Shown in pieces: positions 9,501 through 20,600 of a DNA stretch of 64,000 bases. The notes beneath the pieces were generated by a model, which worked only from the letters and a program-made list of their open reading frames with translations, searched no databases and was not told where the DNA came from. Position 1 is the stretch's first letter; each line of letters starts with the position of its first letter. A program made the position numbers and the translations under genes. This DNA comes from Undaria pinnatifida (taxonomy: Eukaryota > Sar > Phaeophyceae > Laminariales > Alariaceae): contig JABAKD010000030.1 of NCBI GenBank assembly GCA_012845835.1, positions 1,916,322 through 1,980,321 on the forward strand. The letters run 5' to 3'.

Positions 9501-12500
9501 GACCTTGTAATTTCGTCACGACGTTTTGATCCTTCAGACCCGTTGCAGCCGATGGACCCTTTGGAACCGTTGGTTTCTTCCGATCCTTTGTTGGGATCCG
9601 GTGGTGCCTTTTTGACCCGTTGGATGATTTTGAACTTTTGGACCCGTTGTGCCTTTTAGACCCATTGGATCTTTTTGAGCCTTTAGACCAGTTGGATCCG
9701 TTGGACGCGTTAGATCCACTTGATGATTTTGAATCTTCAGATCCGTTGGACCGTTTAGACGCGTTGGATTTTTTTACACCTTGAGACGATTTGGACCCGT
9801 TGGACGCTTTAGACCGTTGGATGATGTTGAACGCTTAGGTCCGTTGGACACTTTTGACCCGTTGGGGTTTTTTATCCTTTTGACCAATTGGATCCGTTGG
9901 GCGCTTTAAACCCGTTGAACCAGTTTGACCCGTTAGGCCTGCTTTGACCCTCTATATCGACACGTTGGATCTGTTTAATCGATTAGACTAGTTGGACGCG
10001 ACCCGTTGCTTTTAACCTCTTGGATTCCTTTGGAGCCGTTGGACCATGTAGATCCGTTGTACTTGTTTTCACCGATGAGACTCGTTGGACCCTTTTAATC
10101 CATTAGATCGGTTGGACCCGACCCGTTGGTTCCGACCCGATAGACCCGTTCGAACCGTTGGGCCCTGTGGACACGTTTTTTTTTTTTTTTTTTCACCCTT
10201 GAGGTGCGTTGAACCTGTAGACACGATGGTAAGGTCGGATCCGTTAGAACCGTTGGACCCGTGACCATTTAGACCCGTGCACACTTTTGACCGATTAGAC
10301 CTGCTCGATCCATTTGACCCTTCAATGCCTGGTGGATCTTGTACACCTTTTTGACCCGTTGGAGGCGTCGGACCCTTTCAACCCCTTGGGCCCATTGGAC
10401 CCGTTCGACGCGTTGGACTATTGATACGTGTTCGACATATTTGAACTGTGAGATACTCTGGATCCGTTTCATCCATTTGACCCGTCGGACCCGACCCTTT
10501 AGATCCGTTGGAGGCGTTGAAATCTTGAGACCGATTGGACCTTTACACCCGCTGGGCCATTTATAGTTTTGTACTCGCTGGACTTCTTTGACCCTTTAGA
10601 CACGTTGGACCCGTTTTACCCACTTTGCCCGTTGGACCATTTAAACCCGTTGGACCTGTTGGACATCTTGGACTCGTTGGACCATTTAGATGCGTTGGAT
10701 CATTTATACGCGTTGGGATACCCGTTGGAGCCGCTTCACCCTTTAGACTCGTTGGATCCGTTTTAGACCAGTTGGATTCGTTTGACCCTTTAGACCCGTT
10801 AGACCCGTGGGAGCTGTTAAACCCGTTGAACTTTTTGCGTGCTGTAAGTGCGCTGGATCCGTTGGAGCGCTTAGACGACTCGTTGACCCTGCTTCACGTT
10901 TTTGGCACGTTGGATCCGTTTCGTCTTTTAGACTGGTTGTACCCGTCAAATACGCTGGAAAATAAGTGCTACAATATATAGCGTGATACACGCGCGATTG
11001 GCTCCCGTGAGCAATCGTTGTCCCCCCCCCCCCCCCCCCCGCGCGCCACAACCGCCTCCTTCTTTTCGTCAAACTCGTGTCCCCGCCTCCATCCGCCCGG
11101 TCGCTCGTACCCCGCCCTGTGTAGACGTTTGCTAGAAAATACGCTAGCCTGCGGCAGGCAAAGGCCCCGCTGGATTTCTTCACGGGGGATTTTTGTGACC
11201 AAGCGCTGGACTTGTCTGACGTTGACATCGTCTTCGCCTACGCTACCAAGTGAGGGACAGAGTGGAGGGAGGGAGGGAGGGAGGGAGGGTGGGAGGAGCA
11301 AAGGCCGAGGTGGAGACAGAAAGAGGAAGATTTGCTCATAGGCCTGCGTTACATAGCGCGAACGATAAATATCAGAAGGACCGAAGAAAGCAAACGCTGG
11401 CGGGAAGAGAACGGTGTGACACCAACGATGTTTCGCAGCTTGCGTGTGTTTGATTCGTCGCTGGTGGTGCGCATATCATCCGGCGGCACTTTGGCTCGTA
11501 CCCATCTCGTCTCCGTTGCCATTTTGGTAAAATTAGTTCAATTGCGTTAGCTGTGAGTCCTGGACATGTCATCTGTGAGTTCTCCATCAATTATATCGTG
11601 GTGACCGAATCGGTCCAAGCGTAGCTTTACAAGCGGCTTGATACGCGCTGTTCGTCGCGAGTCTATTTAGTTGGGGTGCTCATTTTAGTCATGTTGCGCA
11701 CTTTTGTGGTTTGTGTTTAGGGAGTTCGAGCTTCGTTCACCCTTTTTTGGCCGCGCTCTTGAACGACGACATATTCGCTCGCTTTTTGCCACGTTTTCCC
11801 GTCGCCAAGGTACTCGACGGAGAGGGGGATCTACCTGACGGAACTCTCCAGGAAGCTTCAAGAGCTCAAGTCCGGGGCCAAGGTGATCACCATCGACAAA
11901 CGCCTGCAAGGACCCTTCAACCTTATCAGGTAAGCACCCCCACCTCCCCCCTCCCCCTCTCCTTGTTTCGCTAAGAATCCTGTAGACCTAAACCCTTATT
12001 TTTTGGGTACAACTTATTTGGGTACAGTGTGGGATAGGTTTTGTGGTATTGAAAGTGTTATAACGGCAGCGGCTTAGCTTGTACCACCCTGCTACTTGGA
12101 AATGTCGCGATCACCGTTGGACTAGAGGGGTGGATGTCAATCAAGACTGATATTCGCGGCGTTTGGTATGGCTTAAGACAGCTCAAGGAGAGCTTTTTCG
12201 AGATTGCTCGTACTCAGTATTTAGCGGAGTCTGTTACATGTGACTCGTACACCCGCCGATATTCTACGGAGACTGCGGTGAGTTCTGTGTTAATCCCGGA
12301 AGGGTATACGCGAAGAAATCTCCTGCTTGCCTTTTTGGGCCCTGGGACAAGGGAGAGGATTAAGCCCTCTCTCTCACTTCATTCTCGGGTTCTCTAGCAA
12401 CTCTGGTTCTCTACTGTTCAATCATCAATACCTGGTAAGATATATCTGCCTTGCCGCATGATATCCCCCACCATAGAGCCCTCCACGGGATCGACGGCAC

Positions 12501-12864
12501 CCCACTTACCCACTCGTCGGTCAGTAAAGCTTCACTGTGAGCCTGAGCGCCCACACGGCGACATTGAAACGTCCCGTACCCATCTTGTCGCCCCCCCCCC
12601 CCCCCTCCCCTACCCCGCCCCTTCTTCCCTCCGTAACGTCGCCTTCTCCCACTATCCCTCCCTCCCTCCCTCCCTTCCCCCCCCACCCCTGTCGCCTCCC
12701 CGCTTCCCCGCCCGCCGTGCTCTTCTTTGTTCCTGGCTTGTGTATGCGCCTGGGTCTGCTTATTCCGTCGCCTCGACCGCCTGTTTTGTTGTGTTTGCAG
12801 CACTGTGATGGACCCTAACGGAGACCTGCAAACGTCAACGGGCTTCCTCTGGCAGCGACAATAG
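6521..12864 (+). CDS. DOT1-like SAM-dependent methyltransferase, five linked exons
   Basis: Exons: 6521-6627, 8072-8237, 11125-11249, 11810-11929 and 12801-12864 (TAG stop). Every junction has an AG acceptor and GT donor, and all phases agree, giving 193 residues in this part. Residues 26-36 read GKTLSYAEFDLP, where DOT1-like proteins carry a YGE-type entry. Residues 53-63 are FLDMGSGTGKA, the glycine-rich SAM-binding motif I, followed by GVEILDGL. Then come FFTGDF, DVDIVFA and GAKVITIDKRL, the usual order of a class I methyltransferase of the DOT1 type. DOT1 enzymes methylate histone H3 lysine 79 in nucleosomes; this substrate is inferred from the family only. The 5' end is unresolved (see 2447-4686). 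Introns are up to 2.9 kb and full of repeats. The family call is strong as a methyltransferase and moderate as DOT1-like. Confidence 0.8.
6640..7245 (+). repeat. Repeats carrying copies of an exon 3' edge and its donor
   Basis: Just after the exon ending at 6627 (TACGCCGAGTTCGACCTTCC, then GTAAGAG), the intron has about five short units of AATCAACCCCTTGTCCCAAG type (6650-6790). After these come at least five diverged copies of the exon edge: 6815-6844 (CGTACGCCGACTTCGAACTT, donor now GTTAAG), 6870-6897 (CAGTTCGATCTTCCGTAAG), 7074-7090, 7157-7182 and 7216-7243. A stub with CTTCTGTAAGAG is at 7115-7135. The short units look like long units that lost the exon-derived part. Confidence 0.8.
7680..8040 (+). 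repeat. CCA/CAA microsatellite with a copy of an exon 5' edge
   Basis: CCACCA-rich sequence (7680-7848) is followed by 7850-7937, a diverged copy of the acceptor and first ~75 coding bases of the real exon at 8072. In the copy TTTTGACCAG precedes an open frame reading SLTKMLRLGDLGDRDVF, and the SAM-binding GSGTGK has become GSDTNT. A second CCAACA/CCAC tract follows to about 8040. The offset from the real exon is about 210 bases, as expected for a tandem duplication of microsatellite plus exon edge. Confidence 0.8.
8625..10955. repeat. GACCCGTTGGA minisatellite, ~2.3 kb
   Basis: A long run of degenerate short units of the type GACCCGTTGGACC and TTTAGACC, roughly 9-19 bases each. It fills most of the intron between the methyltransferase exons ending at 8237 and starting at 11125. 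Several frames stay open for 60-120 codons and give Leu-Asp-Pro-rich peptides (for example 10569-10766), but these follow from the unit and are not evidence of a gene. Confidence 0.9.
11018..11292. repeat. Poly-C and GGGA low-complexity tracts around an exon
   Basis: A C run at 11021-11041 lies in the 3' part of the long intron, ahead of the acceptor at 11124. A (GGGA)n tract at 11262-11292 begins just after the donor at 11250. Similar C/T tracts precede other splice sites in this gene (for example 12590-12690). Confidence 0.7.
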
Positions 12865-14904
12865 GCGCTGGGGTTAGAAAACGGCATATGCCGCAGTAAT
12901 GCAATATTTAAGAAACAAGTTTAACTGCAGGCGGGTCGGAAGGGTTTCGATAAGAGTCTTGGCCTTGGTCTGGTGGCACGATTTTGCTTGAGGTTGCCGG
13001 TGGGAGGAGGGGAGCGGGGATTAGGCTAGGATATTGATCGAACAGGCCGTAGGCTAGACCTATAGCTCTTTAATAGTAAGCCCAGCCTTTAGCCTTAGCC
13101 TATAGGCGATGGACATAAGGCCGAACCTTATGCGCGATAAAACGGAAGGCACGTACCAGGGGGGGAGGAGGAAAGTCACCTGCGACCACGGCTTGTCTAG
13201 AGGGTCGCTGAGGGTAAGATCCCGTACGAGTTGAGCTGGAAGTAAAAATTAAATTAGTGATGATCAAAAAGTAAGCGATGAAGAGGCTAGATGATAGGCT
13301 AAGGACAAGATGTTCATAGACTGAAGGCTGGGCTAGCGGGCGTGAAAGATGCAGCATTGGATCCCCGGGGCTAGTTTTAGTCGATCTCCGTATGTTTCCA
13401 TGCGTCCTCCCGCGCATTTGAGCCCGGGAGCGTTTTGTGCCCCGTGGCGTGTGACCTGGGTTTTTGACACCCGCCCCACCCATTCTTACGAAACGTGTTG
13501 GTGGTGTGTTGTTTACAGCAGCGGCTCGTTTCCGGATATTGTTTCCGTTAATTTTCAAACAGCGTTATTTTTTCCCGACATTGTTTCCGTTACTTGTTCG
13601 GCCGTGATTGCCGATTTTCCCGAGAGGTAGGGGTGGGAGTGGGGGTGGTGGGGTGGTGGGGGGGATGGGTGGGTCGGAGAGTGGGGTGGTGGGGGTGGTG
13701 GGGGAAGGTGGAGGCGGGAGTTTGGTTGTCGGCGTGAATGCGCACCAAGCCAGACCTGGAAATTTGACACCGGACCCTTCCGCCCTTATGAACAGTTTCG
13801 TTGGTTTGACGTTTTATAGCAGTGACTTTTTTTCCCGGCATCATTATAGTTACTTTGGAGCAGCGATTTTTTTTTCTATAGCAGGTACTGTTTACGCTAC
13901 TTCTCGACGCGGCGGTTGGCAAATTGTCCTCACGGTCGACGCGGGAGGGGGGTTGGTGGAGGTAAACATCTGTGCATAGCTCCTAACCAAAACGGTTTCA
14001 GGTGTTGGGAGAGTATGTAGTCGGAGAAAGAGAAGGAGTTATACAGACGGGTGTGCCTCAGCCGATTTGATTGGGTTGTGGTTGGGTCTGCTGGACTGAG
14101 CGTGACGTACCAACCTCAGTTCGTTCATGTCGGCCTTTGGGATTGCAAGACGGACGAGAAGGCGTTTCCTCGCTTTTTGTGGTTGATGTGCTAGTACAGT
14201 TGCTCATCTTCTTGCCCTGTCCTTTCTGGGACCGGCGGGGGGGGAGGGGGGCACGCCATACTTCGGGGCACGTGGCTGCTCGTCGGCTCGGGCGGGCGGG
14301 CGGCCAAATCGATGTAGTGGCGAACGTTTCAGTGGTACCGACACTTGGTTGGTTGGGTTAACCCCTCTTGGGACTTCAGAGGAGAACAATGACCAATAAA
14401 TGTGACGATTACGGCATCGGTCATTCGAAGAAATGCGGGCCCTGCTTGGATATTGGTGGGGGTACATTTCGTGTCCCGACTGCGATAATACAGCACAAGA
14501 TGGGCGACATGTTCGGTCACCGTCGTACTGATGCGCACTGACGGAGGCACGGCGGATAGCGTCTCACTTGCTATGTCTTTCGTCGCTACACCCGGGGCGG
14601 CAAAAGGGAAAGTGCGCAAAGAACGCGTTTGCGGCGCTCCTTTCAGTAACAATAGGGCCAGACGGACGAGCACACCGGGAATTTCCGCCACGGACGGCTC
14701 CAGTAAACTGAGGGAAACGTGCGCAGTGGAGATTATAACTGGAGAGTGGACGGAGGATGGAGACTAGACAGGAATTGCTCTTGCAGGTGTACCAGTAGGA
14801 AGTTGCGGCAACACACGCAGATTTTGGTGTTTTTGACGTTACACGCGTGCTCGTCCGGCTCTTCCATACTACATTGATAAAACCTGCCGAGAAAAAATTC
14901 GTAG

Positions 14905-15260
14905 TAGGGTAGCAGCGCCAGCAACATACAAGCACGCGTTGTTTTCCGCCTTGCCGCGCGTGCTTGTGGACTCTTCTACTCGTACAAGTCAGAAGTACTC
15001 TCGTAAAACAGCATGTTTGTCGTCTTTCGGTAAACATAGCCGTAGTCAACAGCAGCATAATTAATCTATAATTTCGCAGCAGCAATTTCGGTAGCAGGTT
15101 AGAAGCGCAAGCGAAACACAAGCACGCGCTGGTTTCGCCCGCCTTGCCACGTACTCGCGGACTCTTCTTCTGCTCGTACACGTCAGTAGTCTCGTGCCAC
15201 AGCGCATTTGTCGTCTTTCGGCAATGTATAGCCGCACGAGTAGTGAAAACAGCAGTGGCG
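14905..15260 (+). repeat. Two diverged tandem copies, ~185 bp
   Basis: Shared blocks in order: GGTAGCAG, ACAAGCACGCG, CCGCCTTGCC, GGACTCTTCT, CTCGTACA, GTCAG, TTTGTCGTCTTTCGG and ATAGCCG. The first copy starts near 14912 and the second near 15092. A weaker third copy may precede them (14790-14880). On the complementary strand the pair lies in a long open frame that resembles no protein I know. Confidence 0.6.
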
Positions 15261-16424
15261 CGGGTTGCAATAGAGGGGGCTCTTTCCGTCTGAAGTGTTT
15301 TCTGAATGACGCGGCTCCTCAACCCAAAGTCGTCGGAAACAGGCCGTTTTTTGGCACGATTCTCGCGTTGTGTACCTAGCTAGAGGCCATGGGATTCATG
15401 TGTGTAGTCTATGTAACCGGAAGCAGTTTCATTTTTGTCGAACAACCAGTTTTCGGGTCAAGAAGGGTTACGAAGGACATGTCTTTTAAGCTCCTAAACT
15501 GAGGAATCTCCGAAAAAAAGGGGCGCACTTCTCCCGTAGCACGCGTCCAAGTGTAATAATCTACGGCACCAGAAATAAACAGGAGCACAGTACTAACTAC
15601 TGGAAAGCGCAGGGCAAGCGGGTGGGGGCTGCAACGCTGGAGCTTTTTCAGGGACGATACGATAGAGGTAGCACGTCTAGGCCCAACACATTTTCTGATC
15701 TTTGGCGGGACTCCATATAGCAACCCAAAAATCATCGGAATGCCGGGTTCTCAAGTCTTCAAAATGGTTGTTTTGTGTACCAAGACCACGGGTTTGTTCA
15801 TCGGGTACCTTGCAGTTTTTGCTCAAAACGTTTTTTTTTTCTGCCTCAGAAGGCAAATAGCTCCTCAAGCGGTCAAGAGCTTCAGAAAACGAAAGCGCCT
15901 TTTCCTTACCATGCGCCCTTTCTCCATACGTCGTTGCTTTTGCCCTCGCCGGGCCCTCCCTTTCGGGGACAATACCAAATCGGGAAATCGGCGGTTCGTT
16001 TCCAGAGACGACCTCCAGCATTTTTTATTTGTCAAATTCTATGGTCGTGACTTTATCAAGAGCGGACAGGCGCTAAATCAATCCCTACCATGCCTAGGGC
16101 GAGAAAACGTCGGCCGGACCCCCCGGCCAGCGCTCTTCCCCTGTCTCATTCACCCCCCCCTCCCCCCCTCCCGTCGTGTCCTCGCCCGCTTTTGGTTGGG
16201 TCTCAATTTCCATGCGCGCCAATCAATCACACGGTGTCTGTCTGCCGGTACTATTACTGCTACTGCTGTGTGCTTCACCGTCGGTTGCCACTGCTACCGT
16301 TTCTGCTGGCAGCCCGCGGTGCCTTAACAGTCCTGCGTTTAATTTTCTCGCGGCGGCAGCTTAAGTGCTTCCCATGCTGTGCGCGTCTTTGCTGTCGTCA
16401 TCGCATTCGCCTACGCCTTCCGCA

Positions 16425-16820
16425 CGGAACGTTCGGAACTTTCACAACATACGGAAGCTCCAGAAAGTCCGGAACTTTAGAGTCCCCTCCGGAACCTTCG
16501 ACAACATTTCGGAATCTTCGAATAACTCTCGGAACCTTTGAAACTGGTTTGAAACACCTTCGGAATCTTCGGAACACCCGGAGCCTCCGGAACGTTTTAA
16601 ACTTGAGGAACGTTCGGGACCTTCGAATGACCTTCGCTGTTTTTCAAAACACCCGGAACCTCCGTAACATTCGAATCGCCATCGGAACCATTTGAACTTA
16701 AGAAACACCTCCGGAACCTCCTGCACATTCATAATCCTCGAGAGCACTCAGAGCATTCAGAACCTTCGGGACCTCCTCAAAACCTTGAGAACGTCCGGAA
16801 CGTTCGTGGACTTCGTCGCA
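16425..16820. repeat. CGGAACCTTC minisatellite
   Basis: Degenerate short units around CGGAACCTTC and CGGAATCTTCGGAAC, about 400 bases in total. It resembles in style, but not in unit, the 8.6-11 kb minisatellite. Confidence 0.75.
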
Positions 16821-17605
16821 AAACGTTTGTTCCCGGGGCTCCGCGACCGCAAAATGTTCTCAACCTCAAGGGCCCCCAATAAAATCGTCCTCAATACACT
16901 GCGCGGCCGAGTTTCCAAAATAGATGCGTCCGAAGCAACACTGTCGCCTGAAACATGAAACGGAGCGTTACCGCCCAGGGACCCCGCAATACAAACGGAA
17001 AACACACCGTGGGAGGCTTTATTCTTGGTTCTTAATCCTTTCAGTACGTGCTGCAAAAAAATAACCCACAAAAATTCCAACTACTTCATCCTCAAAAACG
17101 TGGGTGCAGTTCTCAAGAGGTTTACCAGGGAAAAAAACAAAATCACCAAGGTTAGGCAAGAAAACAAGAAAACAAAAAGCAAAAGGGAGCACACGCTGGA
17201 GGCAATTTCAACTCACAATCCCCCCCCTCCTCCCCCCCCCCGCGCCCTCCCCCCCCCCCCCCACTTTCCCCATTGACGCACTCGTAATGGGTCTATCACA
17301 GCTTAGATGTACAACCCCCCCCACTCCCCCCCCTAGCCCTCGGGCAACCCTTCTCCCCTCCACGTATCCTTGTTCGCGTCACTGCCCCAATCGCACCGAC
17401 ACGGAAAAACAGAGGGGTTGTGCGTTTCCAGACACGCTGCCCCCTTAAACCCTTTGTTTCCACGGCAAAAGCGTATCCCCCATGAATTCCAAGCAGCTTG
17501 TCCCCAAAAACATGGGTGCAGTCCTGAAGGGGTCAACAAAAAACACACCCCTAACGAAAAACGCCGCGGCGGGGAGGTTAGAAACCAGCGCTTGGGGCGG
17601 AGGTA

Positions 17606-20600
17606 CTAGAGCTTGGGAAGGGTGCGAGCGCGCAGGTCTTCGCGGCGGATCTTGATAACCTCTTTGCATGATGGGCAATTGAACTCGGCTTCGTCTCTGC
17701 ATCGACAAAACAAACAAACAAAAAAAGGAGAGGCAGGAAGAAACACGCCAGAAGAACAAGAACAAGACAAGAACGAGAACAAGAACAAGAGCAAGAACCA
17801 AGAATATTGTAAGCGCGGCAGAACGTCGGATACAGAAAAAACATGGCACATGGAACAAGATCAACAACAAAGCAAATATAACCAGAACAAGAAAAACGAA
17901 CAATGCAACAACAAATGAAGGTAGCAGGACGTCGGGTCTAGGAAAGTATGGCTCAGGGAACAGTAAACAGTTGTTTTCGCACAGAATGCCTGCGCATAAA
18001 TCGGCAGGGCGCACAAGGACAAAGAGGAGAGGGTTACAATGCACGGCAGCCCGTTGTGAGGATATGATATGGCGTCGCTAGCATAGCGATAAGCAAGTTC
18101 GGTACAACAAGTTCGGTACGACAAATTCGGTACGATACCGATAAGAAAGAAAAAGACGCCATCCGATTTCGCTAAATCCGATAATACAAGTCCAAAAGTA
18201 TCGTTCAGGTATAGCACACAGAAAGACGGGGGAACCCGGGGATGGACAGGCCAAACGCGCTCAATACGACGTATCGACAGCCAGATATTGTGAGACCTAA
18301 ATCCGATAATACAAGTCCAAAAGTATCGTTCAGGTATAGCACACAGAAAGACGGGGGAACCCGGGGATGGACAGGCCAAACGCGCTCAATACGACGTATC
18401 GACAGCCAGATATTGTGAGACCTAAATCCGATAATACAAGTCCAAAAGTATTGTTCAGGTATAGCACACAGAAAGACGGGGGAACCCGGGGATGGACAGG
18501 CCAAACGCGCTCAATACGACGTATCGACAGCTAGATATTGTGAGACCTTCCAATGTATCGACCCCCCCTCCCCCCCCCCTCCCCGGCCGCTACCCTCCTC
18601 TCTCCGCCCTGATCCCCACCCATTCCCGCGTTTCACCTGCTGCCCTCAACTCCCAGGATGCTGCCGAAAAAGACGCGGTTAGGGGCGCCACAGGAGGGGC
18701 AAGGGCCAGACGCAATTGTCCCGTTGTCCTGCGGGTAAACGGCACGAACAAGGCAACAACGCAAACATGCACCAGGTTGTCATCCCTCTATAGTATGGTA
18801 GGCGTTGCACTTTTGGGCCGAATGTTGAAGGGTAATTACCGCTTGACCTTCTCAACTGTGGAATCACCGGTTAGTCTGATACCCTTTACGACTATATTTG
18901 TTTCAGGGCCATTCTCATAGCGCACGGAAATGATGCTCGGGTGGCGCGAACGGCTGTGTTCGAATTCATGTTTCGGGCGATGATGGCGATATTAAGCTCC
19001 TCGTGTTAGGAGCTCAGAAAATTCTTAGAATCTGCTGCACGGGTACCCTACCGTCGGACGACTCTGCAGCTGAAACTTTTTGATTTTTTTTTTGGGGGGG
19101 TTATGCGTGTTACGCACGCGCGTAATGAGTTGAACCGGCCAACACCACCTCAACTGCCCAAGAGCCCTCCCCGTGGAGGATGACATTCGACATGTTATTA
19201 TACAAATCCGACGACGATTTGTGGGGGGGGGGGGGGGCATACTATTTTGGTTGCGACCGAGGGCGGGGCGGGGCGCACTCATTTGTTTACGACAGAGGTC
19301 GGGGGGGGGGGGGTTGTTTACGACCGTGGGGACAGCAACAGCGGCAACACTATAAAACACAAAACTTTGCACGAACACAACCTAGCCCTTTGGAGAAGGA
19401 CCCCAGCGATATGGCGCTATACATACGAACATGTAATACGTATGTATACAGATTTACACACGCATACATACATGAAATATCGCGTACCAGGTACAGAGCC
19501 TACGCACGTAGCATACACACACATATTCAACATGCATGACACACACTTTTCTTTTTCTTTTTTTCCCACACTTTTACTTTTCAGCTTCTGGAGAAGCCGT
19601 GGTCACAGGTGTCGACCCTTCTCCCCCCCGGTTCTTGCCTTCAATTTTACAAAAAACTTGAACATTTTACAATAAATTTTATCCCACTTCTCGTCGATTT
19701 TTCGTCGAGTGTTGCTAACTCACGCTCTCGCGCTTTCCGCAAGTCAAGTTGTGCACAAGAAAAAGTTCCTACGATTTTACACTAGTAGTGTCGGGGAAAC
19801 TCGATTGCACGAAACTGACCTATACCAGGCTCGAGGATGACCTCATACGCCACCGGGGCGACCGGCCATACGCACATGACACATCCACACGCACATATCT
19901 CACTCATACTCACGTACCTGGTACATGGCACACACACACACATTTCTGAGGTATTCTTCCACTCCAGAGCTACCAGGTACGCACATCGGAATCTGTCTTG
20001 AGACCAAGGACTATAACAGACAATCACGACGAATTCCGGTGAGAAGAACAACGCAATAGGGTACTCGCTCCCTCCGTCCCTCTATCCCTCCCTGCCGGCA
20101 AGAACACATACGTTCACGCACACCCAGTTATCAGCTACACAACGACCGACGAGTGCCAGGATAGAGTCAGCACTTTTTTTTCTAAAAACATTCATGAATG
20201 CCCGGGCTCCTTAACCTCTTCATAAAATCGTCGGAACGTTGTTATTGTCATGCAAAAACGTTTTTTTCGGAAACCAAGGCCATGAGTTTTTGTTCATCAC
20301 CAAAGCACCTTGAGTATTTAGGCAAACACAACTTTCCGCGTATTGTAGTATTGCAGTAGGTACAGAGCTCCTCAAGCGAGGGGGACCTCAGAAACAAAAA
20401 AAATGGAGCACCTCTACCGTGCCATGTTTCGACCCCAAAAAACGAGCATATATATATATATATACGGCTGAACGATTGTACCTGGTACAAGCAGATGTCG
20501 GTAAATTTCTTGCTCGCGGCGATGGTCGGTCCCGTGAGGAGCAGCAGGGTCACCAAAGGGTTCAGGTACCGGATCGGCTCGAGTATCTGCCACGACGCGC

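Larger units (their letters stand above)
12865..17605. other. Intergenic region between two convergent genes
   Basis: The methyltransferase gene ends at 12864 (+) and the PGRL1-like gene ends at 17606 (-), so the two 3' ends face each other. No frame between them resembles a known protein. Contents are G-rich tracts (13629-13720), a diverged duplication (14905-15260), a CGGAAC minisatellite (16425-16820) and C runs (17218-17275, 17316-17335). Confidence 0.6.

Noticed and set aside
8798-10981. Leu-Asp-Pro-rich open frames
   Set aside because: They follow directly from the GACCCGTTGGA unit, occur in several frames, and lie in an intron.
14564-15322. 252-codon minus-strand open frame
   Set aside because: It resembles no protein, is rich in Cys/Arg/Thr from repeat translation, and spans a diverged non-coding duplication.
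18174-18548. CRISPR array
   Set aside because: Three whole-unit 125-bp tandem copies with no alternating spacers, in a eukaryotic intron.
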